Part shown: one piece after another, positions 8,390 to 15,958 of the stretch | How positions within the stretch are numbered: position 1 is the first letter of the stretch | Layout of the letters: every line of letters starts with the position of its first letter | Assembly: GCA_013823325.1 (NCBI GenBank) | Contig: PNLY01000066.1 | Span: 1 to 32,424 of the forward strand | DNA length: 32,424 nucleotides | Direction: 5' to 3' | DNA from: Methylobacterium sp. | GTDB lineage: Bacteria > Pseudomonadota > Alphaproteobacteria > Rhizobiales > Beijerinckiaceae | Translations under genes and position numbers: made by a program | The notes under the pieces: generated by a model | Told to the model about the DNA's origin: nothing | The model's database searches: none | The model's input: only the letters and a program-made list of their open reading frames with translations

Positions 8390-9561
8390 GCCGCTTCTCC
8401 CAGCCCTGCCACGGCGCGGGCGAAATCGCGCGCCGAGAATGGTTCGAGGTCGTCGACGCTTTCGCCGACGCCTATGAAATGCACGGGCAGGCCGAACTGT
8501 GCCGCCAATGCGACGAGGATGCCGCCGCGGGCCGTGCCGTCGAGCTTGGTCATCACCAGCCCGGTGACGCCGGCGGTCACCCGGAAGGCTTCGACCTGGC
8601 TGACCGCGTTCTGGCCGACGGTGGCGTCGAGCACCAGCAGCGCCGCATGCGGTGTCTGCGGATCGAGCTTGCGGATCACCCGCACCACCTTGGCCAGTTC
8701 GTCCATCAGCCCCGTCTTGTTCTGCAGCCGTCCGGCCGTGTCGATCAGCAGCACGTCGGTGCCCTCGGCCTTGGCCTTCTGCAGCGCCTCGAAGGCGAGG
8801 CCGGCAGAATCCGCACCCTGCTGACCGGCGACGACCTGCGCGCCCGTCCGTTCGCCCCAGACCTTGAGCTGCTCGATCGCCGCAGCACGGAAGGTGTCGC
8901 CCGCTGCCAGCATCACCGACTTGCCCTCGGCCCGGAACTTGGCCGCGAGCTTGCCGATCGTCGTGGTCTTGCCCGAGCCGTTGACCCCGACCATCAGGAT
9001 CACGAACGGTTCTTTCGTGGCGTCGATCACAAGCGGCATGGCGACCGGGGTCAGGATCGCCTCCACCTCGCGCGCCAGGATCGCCTTCACCTCCTCCGGC
9101 TCGATCTGCTTGTCATAGCGGCCTTCGCCGACCGCCTTGGCGATCCGGGCGGAGGTCGCGAGGCCAAGATCGGCCTGGATCAGGATGTCTTCCAGGTCCT
9201 CCAGCGTGCCGGCGTCGAGCTTGCGCTTGGTGAAGAGGTCGCTGATCCCGGTGGTCAGCGCCGAGGAGGTCCGCGACAGCCCGTCGCGGAGCCGGCGCCA
9301 CCAGCTGCGCTTGGGCTGGACCGGTTCGGGCTCCGGCGGCGGCTCCGGTGGCGCGACCGGCAGCGGCGCGTCCTCGCCGAGCAGGATGTCGGGCGCGGCC
9401 GGTACCTGGGGCGCTGCTTCCGGCACGATCTCGGCGACAGGCTCTGCCGGCAGCTCGGGCAACGGCAACGGCGCCGGTTCCGGCGGCCGTGACGGCTCCG
9501 GCTGGTCCAGCCCGAACAGCTTCGAGAAGAAGCCGCGTTTCTTCGGTTCGGTCTCGCTCAT
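8386..9561 (-). CDS. ftsY: Signal recognition particle receptor FtsY
   Basis: The SRP receptor GTPase that docks ribosome-SRP complexes at the inner membrane. The 391-residue protein starts with a short basic and aromatic segment (KKRGFFSKLFGLDQ), then a Pro/Glu-rich acidic A region (about 20-85), then the N and G domains. GTPase motifs: G1 GVNGSGKTT near 192-200, DTFRAAA (G2), DTAGR at about 274-278 and TKLDG at about 338-342. GILVALAAQFGLPVHFIGVGE closes the domain. The ATG at 9561 is preferred; the frame also has a GTG directly before it. It is the first gene of a unit with yciB and diverges from the pseudouridine synthase gene across about 70 bases. Confidence 0.97.
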   Translation of the reverse strand: MSETEPKKRGFFSKLFGLDQPEPSRPPEPAPLPLPELPAEPVAEIVPEAAPQVPAAPDILLGEDAPLPVAPPEPPPEPEPVQPKRSWWRRLRDGLSRTSSALTTGISDLFTKRKLDAGTLEDLEDILIQADLGLATSARIAKAVGEGRYDKQIEPEEVKAILAREVEAILTPVAMPLVIDATKEPFVILMVGVNGSGKTTTIGKLAAKFRAEGKSVMLAAGDTFRAAAIEQLKVWGERTGAQVVAGQQGADSAGLAFEALQKAKAEGTDVLLIDTAGRLQNKTGLMDELAKVVRVIRKLDPQTPHAALLVLDATVGQNAVSQVEAFRVTAGVTGLVMTKLDGTARGGILVALAAQFGLPVHFIGVGESVDDLEPFSARDFARAVAGLGEAA

Positions 9562-9632
9562 CACTCATTCCGCCGCTGCGTGCGGCGACGCTTGGGGTTG
9601 CACCGCCCTGCGGTCATGTTTAGCGCAATGCC

Positions 9633-10376
9633 ATGACCAGCCCCGAGCGACCAGCCTTTTCGCAGGACGATCTTCCCTTCGCGCTCTTGCATCGCGACGC
9701 GATGATGCTCGTCATCGACAAGCCCGCGGGGCTTCCCGTTCATCGCGGCCCGGCGGCGAAAGGCCGCGTCATCCCGGTGCTCACCGACCATCTCGACGCC
9801 CTGCGCTTCGGCCTGCCGCGCCGGCCAGAAGCGGCGCACCGGCTCGACAAGGACACCTCCGGCTGCCTCGTGCTCGGCCGGCATCCCCGTGCCATGGCGC
9901 AGCTCAACCAGCTCTTTCGCGACGGCCGCATCGAGAAAACCTATTGGGCGATCGTCGAAGGCGCCCCCGCCGAAGACGCCGGATTGATCGACTTGGCCCT
10001 GGCGAAGCGCTCGCCCGAGCGCGGCTGGTGGATGAAGCCCGACCCGGACGGCCTGCCGTCGCAGACACGCTACCGCGTGCTCGGCCGCGGAATCTTAGAC
10101 GGTGTTCAACTTGCCTGGCTGGCGCTCGAGCCGCTGACCGGGCGCACGCACCAGTTGCGCGTGCATTGCGCTGCCAGTTTCGGGCCGATCCGTGGCGACG
10201 AAATCTACGGCGACGCGCCGCGCGACGCCGGCCCGGGTTTGCACCTGCATGCCCAGGGCATCGCGATCCCGCTCAACCCGAAGCGCGAACCGGTACGGAT
10301 CTCCGCTCCGCCGCCGCCACATATGCAGGCCGCGCTCGCGGCTTGTGGCTGGTCCGGGGACGATAAGCTTTCCTAA
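9633..10376 (+). CDS. RluA-family RNA pseudouridine synthase
   Basis: A 247-residue enzyme that isomerises uridine to pseudouridine in rRNA or tRNA. The active-site motif is HRLDKDTSG (residues 69-77), with Asp72 as the nucleophile. LVIDKPAGLPVH precedes it and GRTHQLRVH (169-177) follows, all in family order. No N-terminal S4 domain is present, so it resembles the short RluA/TruC-like members. The target site cannot be deduced. It is the first gene of a + strand run, followed after 93 bases by the DUF6875-like gene. Confidence 0.92.
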   Translation: MTSPERPAFSQDDLPFALLHRDAMMLVIDKPAGLPVHRGPAAKGRVIPVLTDHLDALRFGLPRRPEAAHRLDKDTSGCLVLGRHPRAMAQLNQLFRDGRIEKTYWAIVEGAPAEDAGLIDLALAKRSPERGWWMKPDPDGLPSQTRYRVLGRGILDGVQLAWLALEPLTGRTHQLRVHCAASFGPIRGDEIYGDAPRDAGPGLHLHAQGIAIPLNPKREPVRISAPPPPHMQAALAACGWSGDDKLS

Positions 10377-10469
10377 ACCCTAACGCCGCCACTATCTGCG
10401 ACAAGACCTCGTCAACCATTCCCTAAGGCGCGGCTGCTATCCCCGGTTGCATAGGCCTAGGGGTTTCTC

Positions 10470-11123
10470 ATGCTGGACAGGGTGGCGAGAACGGCAGAAG
10501 CGCGCGATGCGCTGCTGACCTTCGCGCAGGCACGCGCCGATATCGCCGCCGATGCCGGGGAAAATGCCTCGCTCGCCACGCTGCTGGGCTGGGTCGAGAA
10601 CTATCTGATGCGCGAGCATCCCGATCTCGGCCGCACCGGCGCCGTCTGCCCCTTCACCCGCCAGGCCGCGCGCATCGACACGGCGCGTCTCGCCATCTGC
10701 AGCGCCAGGCCCGATGAGGAGGAGCGCGCCTTCGCCCTGATCCGCGCCAGCTTCGGCGCGCTCGACGCGATCCCCTGCAAGCCCGGCATGGTGCATTTCC
10801 GCACTGTCATCGTCGGCTTCCCGAACTGCAGCGATCAGCGCGGCGTTGCCATGCTGCAGCGCGTCCAAAAGCGGCATAAATTCTATTCGCTCGCGCGTGG
10901 CCGGATGATCGGGCTGATGTACGAGACCTCTGACGCACCGGGTTTGTGGAACAGTGATTTCCGGCCCTTGCGGGCGCCGCTGCCGGTTCTCGCCATCCGG
11001 CACATGGTCGAGCATGATGCGCCCTTCGCCGCCCGGCATCCGCTGCTGCTCGCGCCCTATCTCGCGAAGTTCCGCCTGGCCGGGGCCAAGCGCCTGATCG
11101 ACCATATCCGCGGTCAGGGTTGA
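10470..11123 (+). CDS. DUF6875-like protein of unknown function
   Basis: A 217-residue soluble protein with no signal peptide or membrane helix. Its most striking block is HPDLGRTGAVCPFTRQAAR (about residues 50-68, Cys60). I recall this VCPF-type block from DUF6875-type proteins; that match is from memory and moderate. Other ordered blocks are KPGMVHFRTVIVGFPNC, QKRHKFYSLARGRMIGLMYE and LRAPLPVLAIRHMVEHDAPF, where the last pairs of His could bind metal or haem (speculative). The TGA stop is two bases before the ATG of the downstream GNAT gene, so the two probably act together. I assign no function. Confidence 0.78.
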   Translation: MLDRVARTAEARDALLTFAQARADIAADAGENASLATLLGWVENYLMREHPDLGRTGAVCPFTRQAARIDTARLAICSARPDEEERAFALIRASFGALDAIPCKPGMVHFRTVIVGFPNCSDQRGVAMLQRVQKRHKFYSLARGRMIGLMYETSDAPGLWNSDFRPLRAPLPVLAIRHMVEHDAPFAARHPLLLAPYLAKFRLAGAKRLIDHIRGQG

Positions 11124-11125
11124 GC

Positions 11126-12310
11126 ATGCCTGCCAAGCCCATGCGCAGGGATATGGAAGGATCGCCCTCGCCCGATGCCGAGGTCGGGGTGGGCTTCTCC
11201 GTCGAGATCCTCGGCGGCCGCGACGCTTTCCTGGCGCTCAAGCCGGAATGGGACATGCTTTTTGCCCGCGCCGGCCTGCCTCATCAGCTCTTCCAGCGTC
11301 ACGCTTTCCTGCGGCACTGGTGCGACCATTATCTGCCGGCCGGCGAGCGCCTCTGCCTGGTCGTGGGGCGCGAGGCCGGGCGCCTGGTCATGCTCTGGCC
11401 GCTGGTGCGCCGGCGTCGCCTCGGCCTCGAGCTGGTGCGGCTGATGGGGGCGCCGGTAGCGCAGTTCGGCGATATCCTCGTCGAGCCCGGCTCGCGACGC
11501 GAGCACTGGCTGGAACGCGGTTGGGAGGCACTGCGCCGGCATGGCATCGACCTGGTCGAATTGCGCCTGGTCCGCGCCGACGGAGCGCTCGGCCACTGCG
11601 ACAAGCTCGCCCTGACCGCCCCGGTGGTGAGCCAGGAAGCGCCCTTCGCCGACCTCGCCTTGCGCGTGGCGCCGGATGGGCCGAGCCATGCCTATCCACC
11701 GCGCGACCGCTCCGGCTACCGGCGCCGTCTGCGCCGGCTCGCCGAGCGCGGCGAGGTCGCCTTCACCAGCATCGCGCCCGGCGAGGAAGCGCGCGCGCTC
11801 GCCGAGCGCGCCGTCGCCATGAAACGCGAAGCGCTTGCCCAGCACGGGGTTCTCGCACCCGCTGTCGCCGACCCGCGCTTTGCCCGCTTCTTCGCCGCGC
11901 TCGCAGCCGACCCGGATGACGCGACGGGCCTGCGTCTCTCGGTCGTCACCTGCGACGATCGCCCGGTCGGGATCGATCTGTCCTTCGATTGCAAGGGGCG
12001 CAGCTTCGGCCATGTCATCGCCAGCGATCCCAGCTTCGAGCGCGAGGGTCTCGGCCGGGTGCTGATCCACCATGCCTTTGCCAGTGCCAGAGCGCGCGGC
12101 AACGCGATCTTCGATTTGCTGGCGCCCGCGGACCCCTATAAGCGCGAGCATGCAGACGGCGCCGTGCCGGTCCGTGACTTCACCGTGCCGCTGAGCTGGC
12201 GTGGGCAGCTCGCCTGCGATTTCGCATTGCCGCATCTGCGCCCGACGCTGAAGGCGATCGCCAAGCGTCTCCCCGCCAGCTGGGTACGACGGCTAGCGAG
12301 TCCTGGTTAG
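11126..12310 (+). CDS. GNAT acetyltransferase, CelD/BcsL type
   Basis: A 394-residue protein with the two-lobed architecture of the CelD/BcsL branch of GNATs (Acetyltransf_6). The N-lobe begins FSVEILGGRDAFLALKPEWDMLF and continues FQRHAFLRHWCDHYLP. The C-lobe has VTCDDRPVGIDLSF, GHVIASDPSFEREGLG (acyl-CoA loop region) and IFDLLAPADPYKREHADG. Such enzymes occur in exopolysaccharide or cellulose clusters and in peptidoglycan-like aminoacyl transfer, but no polysaccharide genes are nearby. The ATG at 11126 follows AGGG by about 7 bases and sits two bases after the previous stop (TGA-GC-ATG); an in-frame TTG at 11120 is not needed. The substrate is unknown. Confidence 0.85.
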   Translation: MPAKPMRRDMEGSPSPDAEVGVGFSVEILGGRDAFLALKPEWDMLFARAGLPHQLFQRHAFLRHWCDHYLPAGERLCLVVGREAGRLVMLWPLVRRRRLGLELVRLMGAPVAQFGDILVEPGSRREHWLERGWEALRRHGIDLVELRLVRADGALGHCDKLALTAPVVSQEAPFADLALRVAPDGPSHAYPPRDRSGYRRRLRRLAERGEVAFTSIAPGEEARALAERAVAMKREALAQHGVLAPAVADPRFARFFAALAADPDDATGLRLSVVTCDDRPVGIDLSFDCKGRSFGHVIASDPSFEREGLGRVLIHHAFASARARGNAIFDLLAPADPYKREHADGAVPVRDFTVPLSWRGQLACDFALPHLRPTLKAIAKRLPASWVRRLASPG

Positions 12311-12311
12311 C

Positions 12312-12359
12312 GCATCGGCTCATCCGAAACCGGTCGGTTTCCACTGTTCGGGCCGATGC
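12312..12359. repeat. Nested intergenic palindrome at convergent gene ends
   Basis: An outer 8-bp inverted repeat, GCATCGGC (12312-12319) with GCCGATGC (12352-12359), encloses an inner 7-bp one, GAAACCG (12326-12332) with CGGTTTC (12335-12341). It fills the gap between the stops of the GNAT and phhB genes. The core CCGAAACCGG...GGTTTCCACTGTTCGG resembles a palindromic repeat that I recall as frequent between rhizobial genes; this is recognition from memory. There is no T-run, so any terminator role would be through structure only. Confidence 0.7.
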
Positions 12360-12360
12360 T

Positions 12361-12675
12361 TCAGCTCGCCATCGCGTCCATGGCGCGCGCGAGCCGGACG
12401 TCGAGCTCGGTCAGGCCGCCGGCATCATGGGTCGACAGCGTCACCTCGACGGTCTTGTAGACATTCGACCATTCCGGATGATGGTCGAGCTTCTCCGCCA
12501 GCATTGCGACCCGGCTCATCCAGCCGAAGGCCTCGTTGAAGTCGCGAAAAACGAAGCGCTTGCTCATCGCCTCGCGGCCTTCGACCAGGGTCCAGCCGCT
12601 CAGAATCGACAACGCCTCCTTGCGGGCCTCAGGGCCCAGGCGCTTCGGACGGTCATGTCCCCGATCTTGTCCCAT
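12361..12675 (-). CDS. phhB: 4a-hydroxytetrahydrobiopterin dehydratase (PCD/DCoH)
   Basis: A 104-residue pterin-4a-carbinolamine dehydratase, which regenerates quinonoid dihydropterin after aromatic amino acid hydroxylation. The signature is [12 protein letters not shown], with His65, His66 and Pro67, followed by [18 protein letters not shown], which supplies the third active-site His (about 83). The ATG at 12675 is chosen over a GTG at 12681 because GGAGG ends 5 bases before the ATG and would collide with the GTG. That ribosome site lies inside the end of thpR, whose TGA is two bases upstream, so translation is probably coupled. No phenylalanine hydroxylase gene is in view. Confidence 0.93.
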   Translation of the reverse strand: MGQDRGHDRPKRLGPEARKEALSILSGWTLVEGREAMSKRFVFRDFNEAFGWMSRVAMLAEKLDHHPEWSNVYKTVEVTLSTHDAGGLTELDVRLARAMDAMAS

Positions 12676-12677
12676 CG

Positions 12678-13256
12678 TCACCTCCGCTGCGACACTGCGC
12701 CGCTCGGCCGGTTCGGATAGGCCAGGCCGAGCGGATAGGCCGCCTCCAGCACATAGGGGCCGCCGCCGATCGAATCGCGCGACGACATCAGCGCCAGCCG
12801 CCGCGCCGTAAAACTGATCGGCCGCACGATTGGATGCAGGGCGAGGTAATGCGCGACATCGACCGGCGAGGTGTCGCGCAAGCGCGCAAGCGTCACATGC
12901 GGCGTGAACTTGCGTGATTCGGCCGGCAGTCCGAGCCGCCGCATCAATCGCTCCAGCTCGGCCTGCAACTCATTCAGCTTCGGCGAGGGCTGGACGCGGG
13001 CGAAGACCGCACGCGGCCGGTCGCCGCCGAAGCTGCCGAGCTGGTCGAGCGTGATCGTCAGCGGCTCGCCCGCAAGGTCGTTGAGGAAGCTGTCGACGTC
13101 ATGGGCCATGCGCCGGTCGACATCGCCGAGGAAGCGCAAGGTGATGTGATAGTCGGCGGGCTCGATCCAGCGGGCGCCGACCAGTCCGCCACGATGCAGC
13201 GTCAGGGCCGAGGCGACCTCGGCGGGAATCTCTAGCGCGGTGAACAGCCTAGGCAT
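12678..13256 (-). CDS. thpR: RNA 2',3'-cyclic phosphodiesterase (LigT/2H family)
   Basis: A 192-residue 2H phosphoesterase that opens 2',3'-cyclic phosphate ends of RNA and can ligate tRNA halves in vitro. The two HxTx motifs are HITL (residues 37-40) and HVTL (120-123), correctly spaced for the bilobal fold. The opening [11 protein letters not shown] is typical of the family, as is RFLGDVD after the first motif. It lies just upstream of phhB on the same strand, with a two-base gap. Downstream members of the family act on RNA, so linkage to pterin recycling looks like genome packing rather than shared function. Confidence 0.92.
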   Translation of the reverse strand: MPRLFTALEIPAEVASALTLHRGGLVGARWIEPADYHITLRFLGDVDRRMAHDVDSFLNDLAGEPLTITLDQLGSFGGDRPRAVFARVQPSPKLNELQAELERLMRRLGLPAESRKFTPHVTLARLRDTSPVDVAHYLALHPIVRPISFTARRLALMSSRDSIGGGPYVLEAAYPLGLAYPNRPSGAVSQRR

Positions 13257-13344
13257 GACGAATCAGTGCCAAGCATTTGTGACTCTGGCGAGACGGCAGC
13301 CTCGCACCGCCGGCCGCCGTTCACAAGTCGGCTCTGCTTTCGTG

Positions 13345-14400
13345 TCATGGACAGGGATTGCCCACCCGCTGATGGATCGCGTCGATCTTCGCCTCCAGCT
13401 CCGGCGAGATCGTCACCGAAGCAGAGCCGATCGCCGTCCTGAGTTGCTCCATGCTGGTCGCCCCGATGATGTTCGAGGTGACGAAGCAACGCGAGGTCAC
13501 GAAGGCCAGCGCCATCTGGGCCGGGTCGAGCCCGGCCTCGCGGGCGAGCCCGATATAGGCCTTGATCGCCTCTTCCGCGCCGGCCGTCTCGTAGCGCTGG
13601 CCCCGATCGAACAGCGTCGTGCGCGCGCCGGCGGGCCGGGCGCCGTCGAGGTACTTGCCGGTGAGATAGCCCTGGCCCAGCGGCGAATAGGCGAGCAGCC
13701 CGACCTCTTCGCGCATGGCGATCTCCGCCAGCGCCGTCTCGAAGGTGCGGTTCAGCAGGTTGTAGGCGTTCTGGATCGACTGCACGCGGGGCCGATCGCC
13801 ATCCTTGGCCGCGGCGAGGAAGCTCATCGTTCCCCAGGCGCTCTCGTTCGACAGCCCGATATGACGGATCTTGCCGGCCTTGATCATGGCCGCGAAAGCG
13901 TCGAGCTGCTCGGCGAACGGCGTCTCGTCCTCGGCCTTCGTGAACGCGGCCGGGTTGAAGCGCGTCGGATTCGAGCCCCACTGCATCGGCCGGTCGGGGA
14001 AATGGATCTGGTAAAGGTCGATATAGTCGGTCTGCAGCCGCTTCAGGCTCTTGTCGACGGCCTCATCGACCTGCCGGCGGTTGACCCGGGTCGGGCCCTT
14101 GTCGTCGCGGAACCAGTCATTGCTAGAGCGGCCCACGATCTTGGACGCCAGGATCACCTTGTCGCGATTGCCGCGCGCCTTGAACCAGCTGCCGATGATC
14201 CGCTCGGTCGACCCTTGAGTCTCCGGCTTCGGCGGGATCGAATAGAGCTCGGCCGTATCGAAGAAGCTCACGCCCTGGTCGAGCGCATAGTCCATCTGCG
14301 CATGGCCTTCGGCCTCGGTGTTCTGCTGGCCGAAGGTCATCGTGCCCAGGCAGATCGCCGAGACCTTCAGGTCGGTGCGGCCGAGACGGCGGTAGTCCAT
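13345..14400 (-). CDS. Aldo/keto reductase, Tas family
   Basis: A 351-residue NADP(H)-dependent aldo/keto reductase, close in length to E. coli Tas (346). It opens MDYRRLGRTDLKVSAICLGTMTFG. The catalytic tetrad is visible: Asp48, Tyr53 (DTAELY), Lys87 and His133 (QIHFPDR). The later GLSNES, QNAYNLLNR and YSPLGQGYLTGKY blocks match the coenzyme-binding half. The frame is open to a TTG at 14430, but the ATG at 14400 begins at the conserved N-terminus and has CGGAG about 11 bases before it. Physiological substrate is not deducible. An 88-base gap separates it from thpR. Confidence 0.93.
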   Translation of the reverse strand: MDYRRLGRTDLKVSAICLGTMTFGQQNTEAEGHAQMDYALDQGVSFFDTAELYSIPPKPETQGSTERIIGSWFKARGNRDKVILASKIVGRSSNDWFRDDKGPTRVNRRQVDEAVDKSLKRLQTDYIDLYQIHFPDRPMQWGSNPTRFNPAAFTKAEDETPFAEQLDAFAAMIKAGKIRHIGLSNESAWGTMSFLAAAKDGDRPRVQSIQNAYNLLNRTFETALAEIAMREEVGLLAYSPLGQGYLTGKYLDGARPAGARTTLFDRGQRYETAGAEEAIKAYIGLAREAGLDPAQMALAFVTSRCFVTSNIIGATSMEQLRTAIGSASVTISPELEAKIDAIHQRVGNPCP

Positions 14401-14473
14401 GGCGAAAGGCTCCGGCGACAAGCGAGCCAAAGCGCGCTGCGCGTGACTGGTATGTAGCGGAATGCGCCGTCGC

Positions 14474-15175
14474 TCAGGAGCGCGGACGCAGGGAGGCGAG
14501 AAACCGCTCCACCGTCGGCAGGATGCGCTGCGCGATGACGCGCACGCCTTCAGCCGTCGGATGCAGCATGTCGGGCTGGTTCAATACCCGGTCCCCCGCG
14601 ATCCCGTCCAGAAAGAAGGGATAGAGGATGAGCCGATGTTTTTCGGCGAGCTTGGGGTAGATCGCGTCGAAACGTGCGACATAGTCCGGCCCGTTGCTGC
14701 GCGGCGCATACATGCCGGCAAGCAGGACCGGGATGCCGCGCGCCTTCAGCCCGGTCACGATCGCGTCAAGCGACTTTTCGGTCAGCGCCGGATCGACGCC
14801 GCGCAGGGCATCATTGGCGCCGAGCTCGAGGATGACGCCGTCGGTCCCGTCGGGCACCGACCAGTCGAGCCGCTCCAGCCCGCCCTGCGAGGTGTCGCCG
14901 GAGACGCCGGCATTGGCGATCTCGACCGGAATTCCCTTGTCGCGCAACAGCTTCTCCAGCACCGTCGGGAAGGCGGCACTGCCGGGCAGATTGTAGCCGG
15001 CACTCAGGCTGTCGCCGAGTGCGACCAATCTGAGAGGCTTGGTCTGGGCGTAAGTCGCGTTGTTCATCAAAAAAGAACCCACACTGACGAAGACGAGCAG
15101 TATCGCCGCCCAAATGCGTGGCGACAGCTGGATTCGTGACGGCAAGCGCCCATATCGGTTGGCGGCGCGACGCAT
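14474..15175 (-). CDS. Arylesterase/lysophospholipase, SGNH (TesA-like)
   Basis: A 233-residue SGNH hydrolase like E. coli TesA, expected to cleave short acyl esters, thioesters or lysophospholipids. The family blocks are in order: GDSLSAGYNL (nucleophile Ser56), NAGVSGDT (Gly90), GANDALRG (Asn121) and PDMLHPTAEG (Asp202, His205). An N-terminal hydrophobic stretch (about 22-37) followed by NNATYAQT suggests a signal peptide with cleavage near TYAQ, so it should act in the periplasm. It is divergent from the ABC exporter genes, the same tesA / ybbA-ybbP neighbourhood as in E. coli. The 68-base gap must hold both promoters. Confidence 0.92.
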   Translation of the reverse strand: MRRAANRYGRLPSRIQLSPRIWAAILLVFVSVGSFLMNNATYAQTKPLRLVALGDSLSAGYNLPGSAAFPTVLEKLLRDKGIPVEIANAGVSGDTSQGGLERLDWSVPDGTDGVILELGANDALRGVDPALTEKSLDAIVTGLKARGIPVLLAGMYAPRSNGPDYVARFDAIYPKLAEKHRLILYPFFLDGIAGDRVLNQPDMLHPTAEGVRVIAQRILPTVERFLASLRPRS

Positions 15176-15243
15176 GGTGGTTCGGTTCCTCGGCTCAGGA
15201 TGGCAGTCGAAGCGGCGACATCGGATGGGATGAAAGCGGAAAC

Positions 15244-15957
15244 ATGGCGGCGAGCGAAGGAACCCCGGCGGTGATCGAACTGAGCGATGTCGAGCTCAGT
15301 CTGGGGCGCGGCGCCGCCCGCGTCCATATCCTCAAGGGCGTTTCGCTGACGATCCCTCAGGGACAGGCCACCGGCCTCGTCGGCCCCTCCGGCTCCGGCA
15401 AGTCCACCTTGCTGATGACCATGGCCGGGCTGGAGCGACCCGATTCCGGACTGGTGAAGGTCGCCGGCCAGGACCTCGGCGCGCTCGGCGAGGATGCGCT
15501 CGCCCTCTTCCGCGGCCGCCATATCGGCATCGTCTTCCAGTCCTTCCACCTCGTGCCGACCATGACGGCACGCGAGAACGTCGCATTGCCGCTTGAGCTT
15601 GCCGGTGCGGACGACGCCTTCGAGCGCGCCGCGGCCGAATTGCGCAATGTCGGCCTGGCTGAGCGCATGGACCACTATCCGGCCCAGCTCTCCGGCGGCG
15701 AGCAGCAGCGCGTCGCCATTGCCCGTGCGGTCGCGCCCGATCCGGCGATCCTCGTCGCCGACGAGCCGACCGGCAATCTCGACGAGAGCACCGGCCGCTC
15801 GATCGTCGACCTGATCTTCGCGCTCCGGCGCGAGCGCGGCGCCACTCTCGTCCTGGTCACCCACGACCTCTCGCTCGCCGCCACTTGCGACCGCACCGTG
15901 CGCCTGCGCGCCGGCCGCATCGAGACCGAGGCCGGCACCGAGGCGCTGGCGATCTGA
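15244..15957 (+). CDS. ABC transporter ATP-binding protein, YbbA/LolD-like
   Basis: A 237-residue ATPase subunit of the MacB/LolD-type exporter class. Motifs: Walker [10 protein letters not shown] (47-55), Q-loop Gln99, signature LSGGEQQ (149-155), Walker B ILVADEP with Glu174, and H-loop His207. [11 protein letters not shown] after Walker B is typical of the LolD/YbbA/MacB group. The ATG at 15244 is preferred; the open frame extends 42 codons further upstream into the tesA promoter region without similarity to the family. Its stop precedes the permease ATG by one base, so the pair is coupled. The genetic link to the TesA-like esterase supports a YbbA assignment. Confidence 0.94.
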   Translation: MAASEGTPAVIELSDVELSLGRGAARVHILKGVSLTIPQGQATGLVGPSGSGKSTLLMTMAGLERPDSGLVKVAGQDLGALGEDALALFRGRHIGIVFQSFHLVPTMTARENVALPLELAGADDAFERAAAELRNVGLAERMDHYPAQLSGGEQQRVAIARAVAPDPAILVADEPTGNLDESTGRSIVDLIFALRRERGATLVLVTHDLSLAATCDRTVRLRAGRIETEAGTEALAI

Positions 15958-15958
15958 G

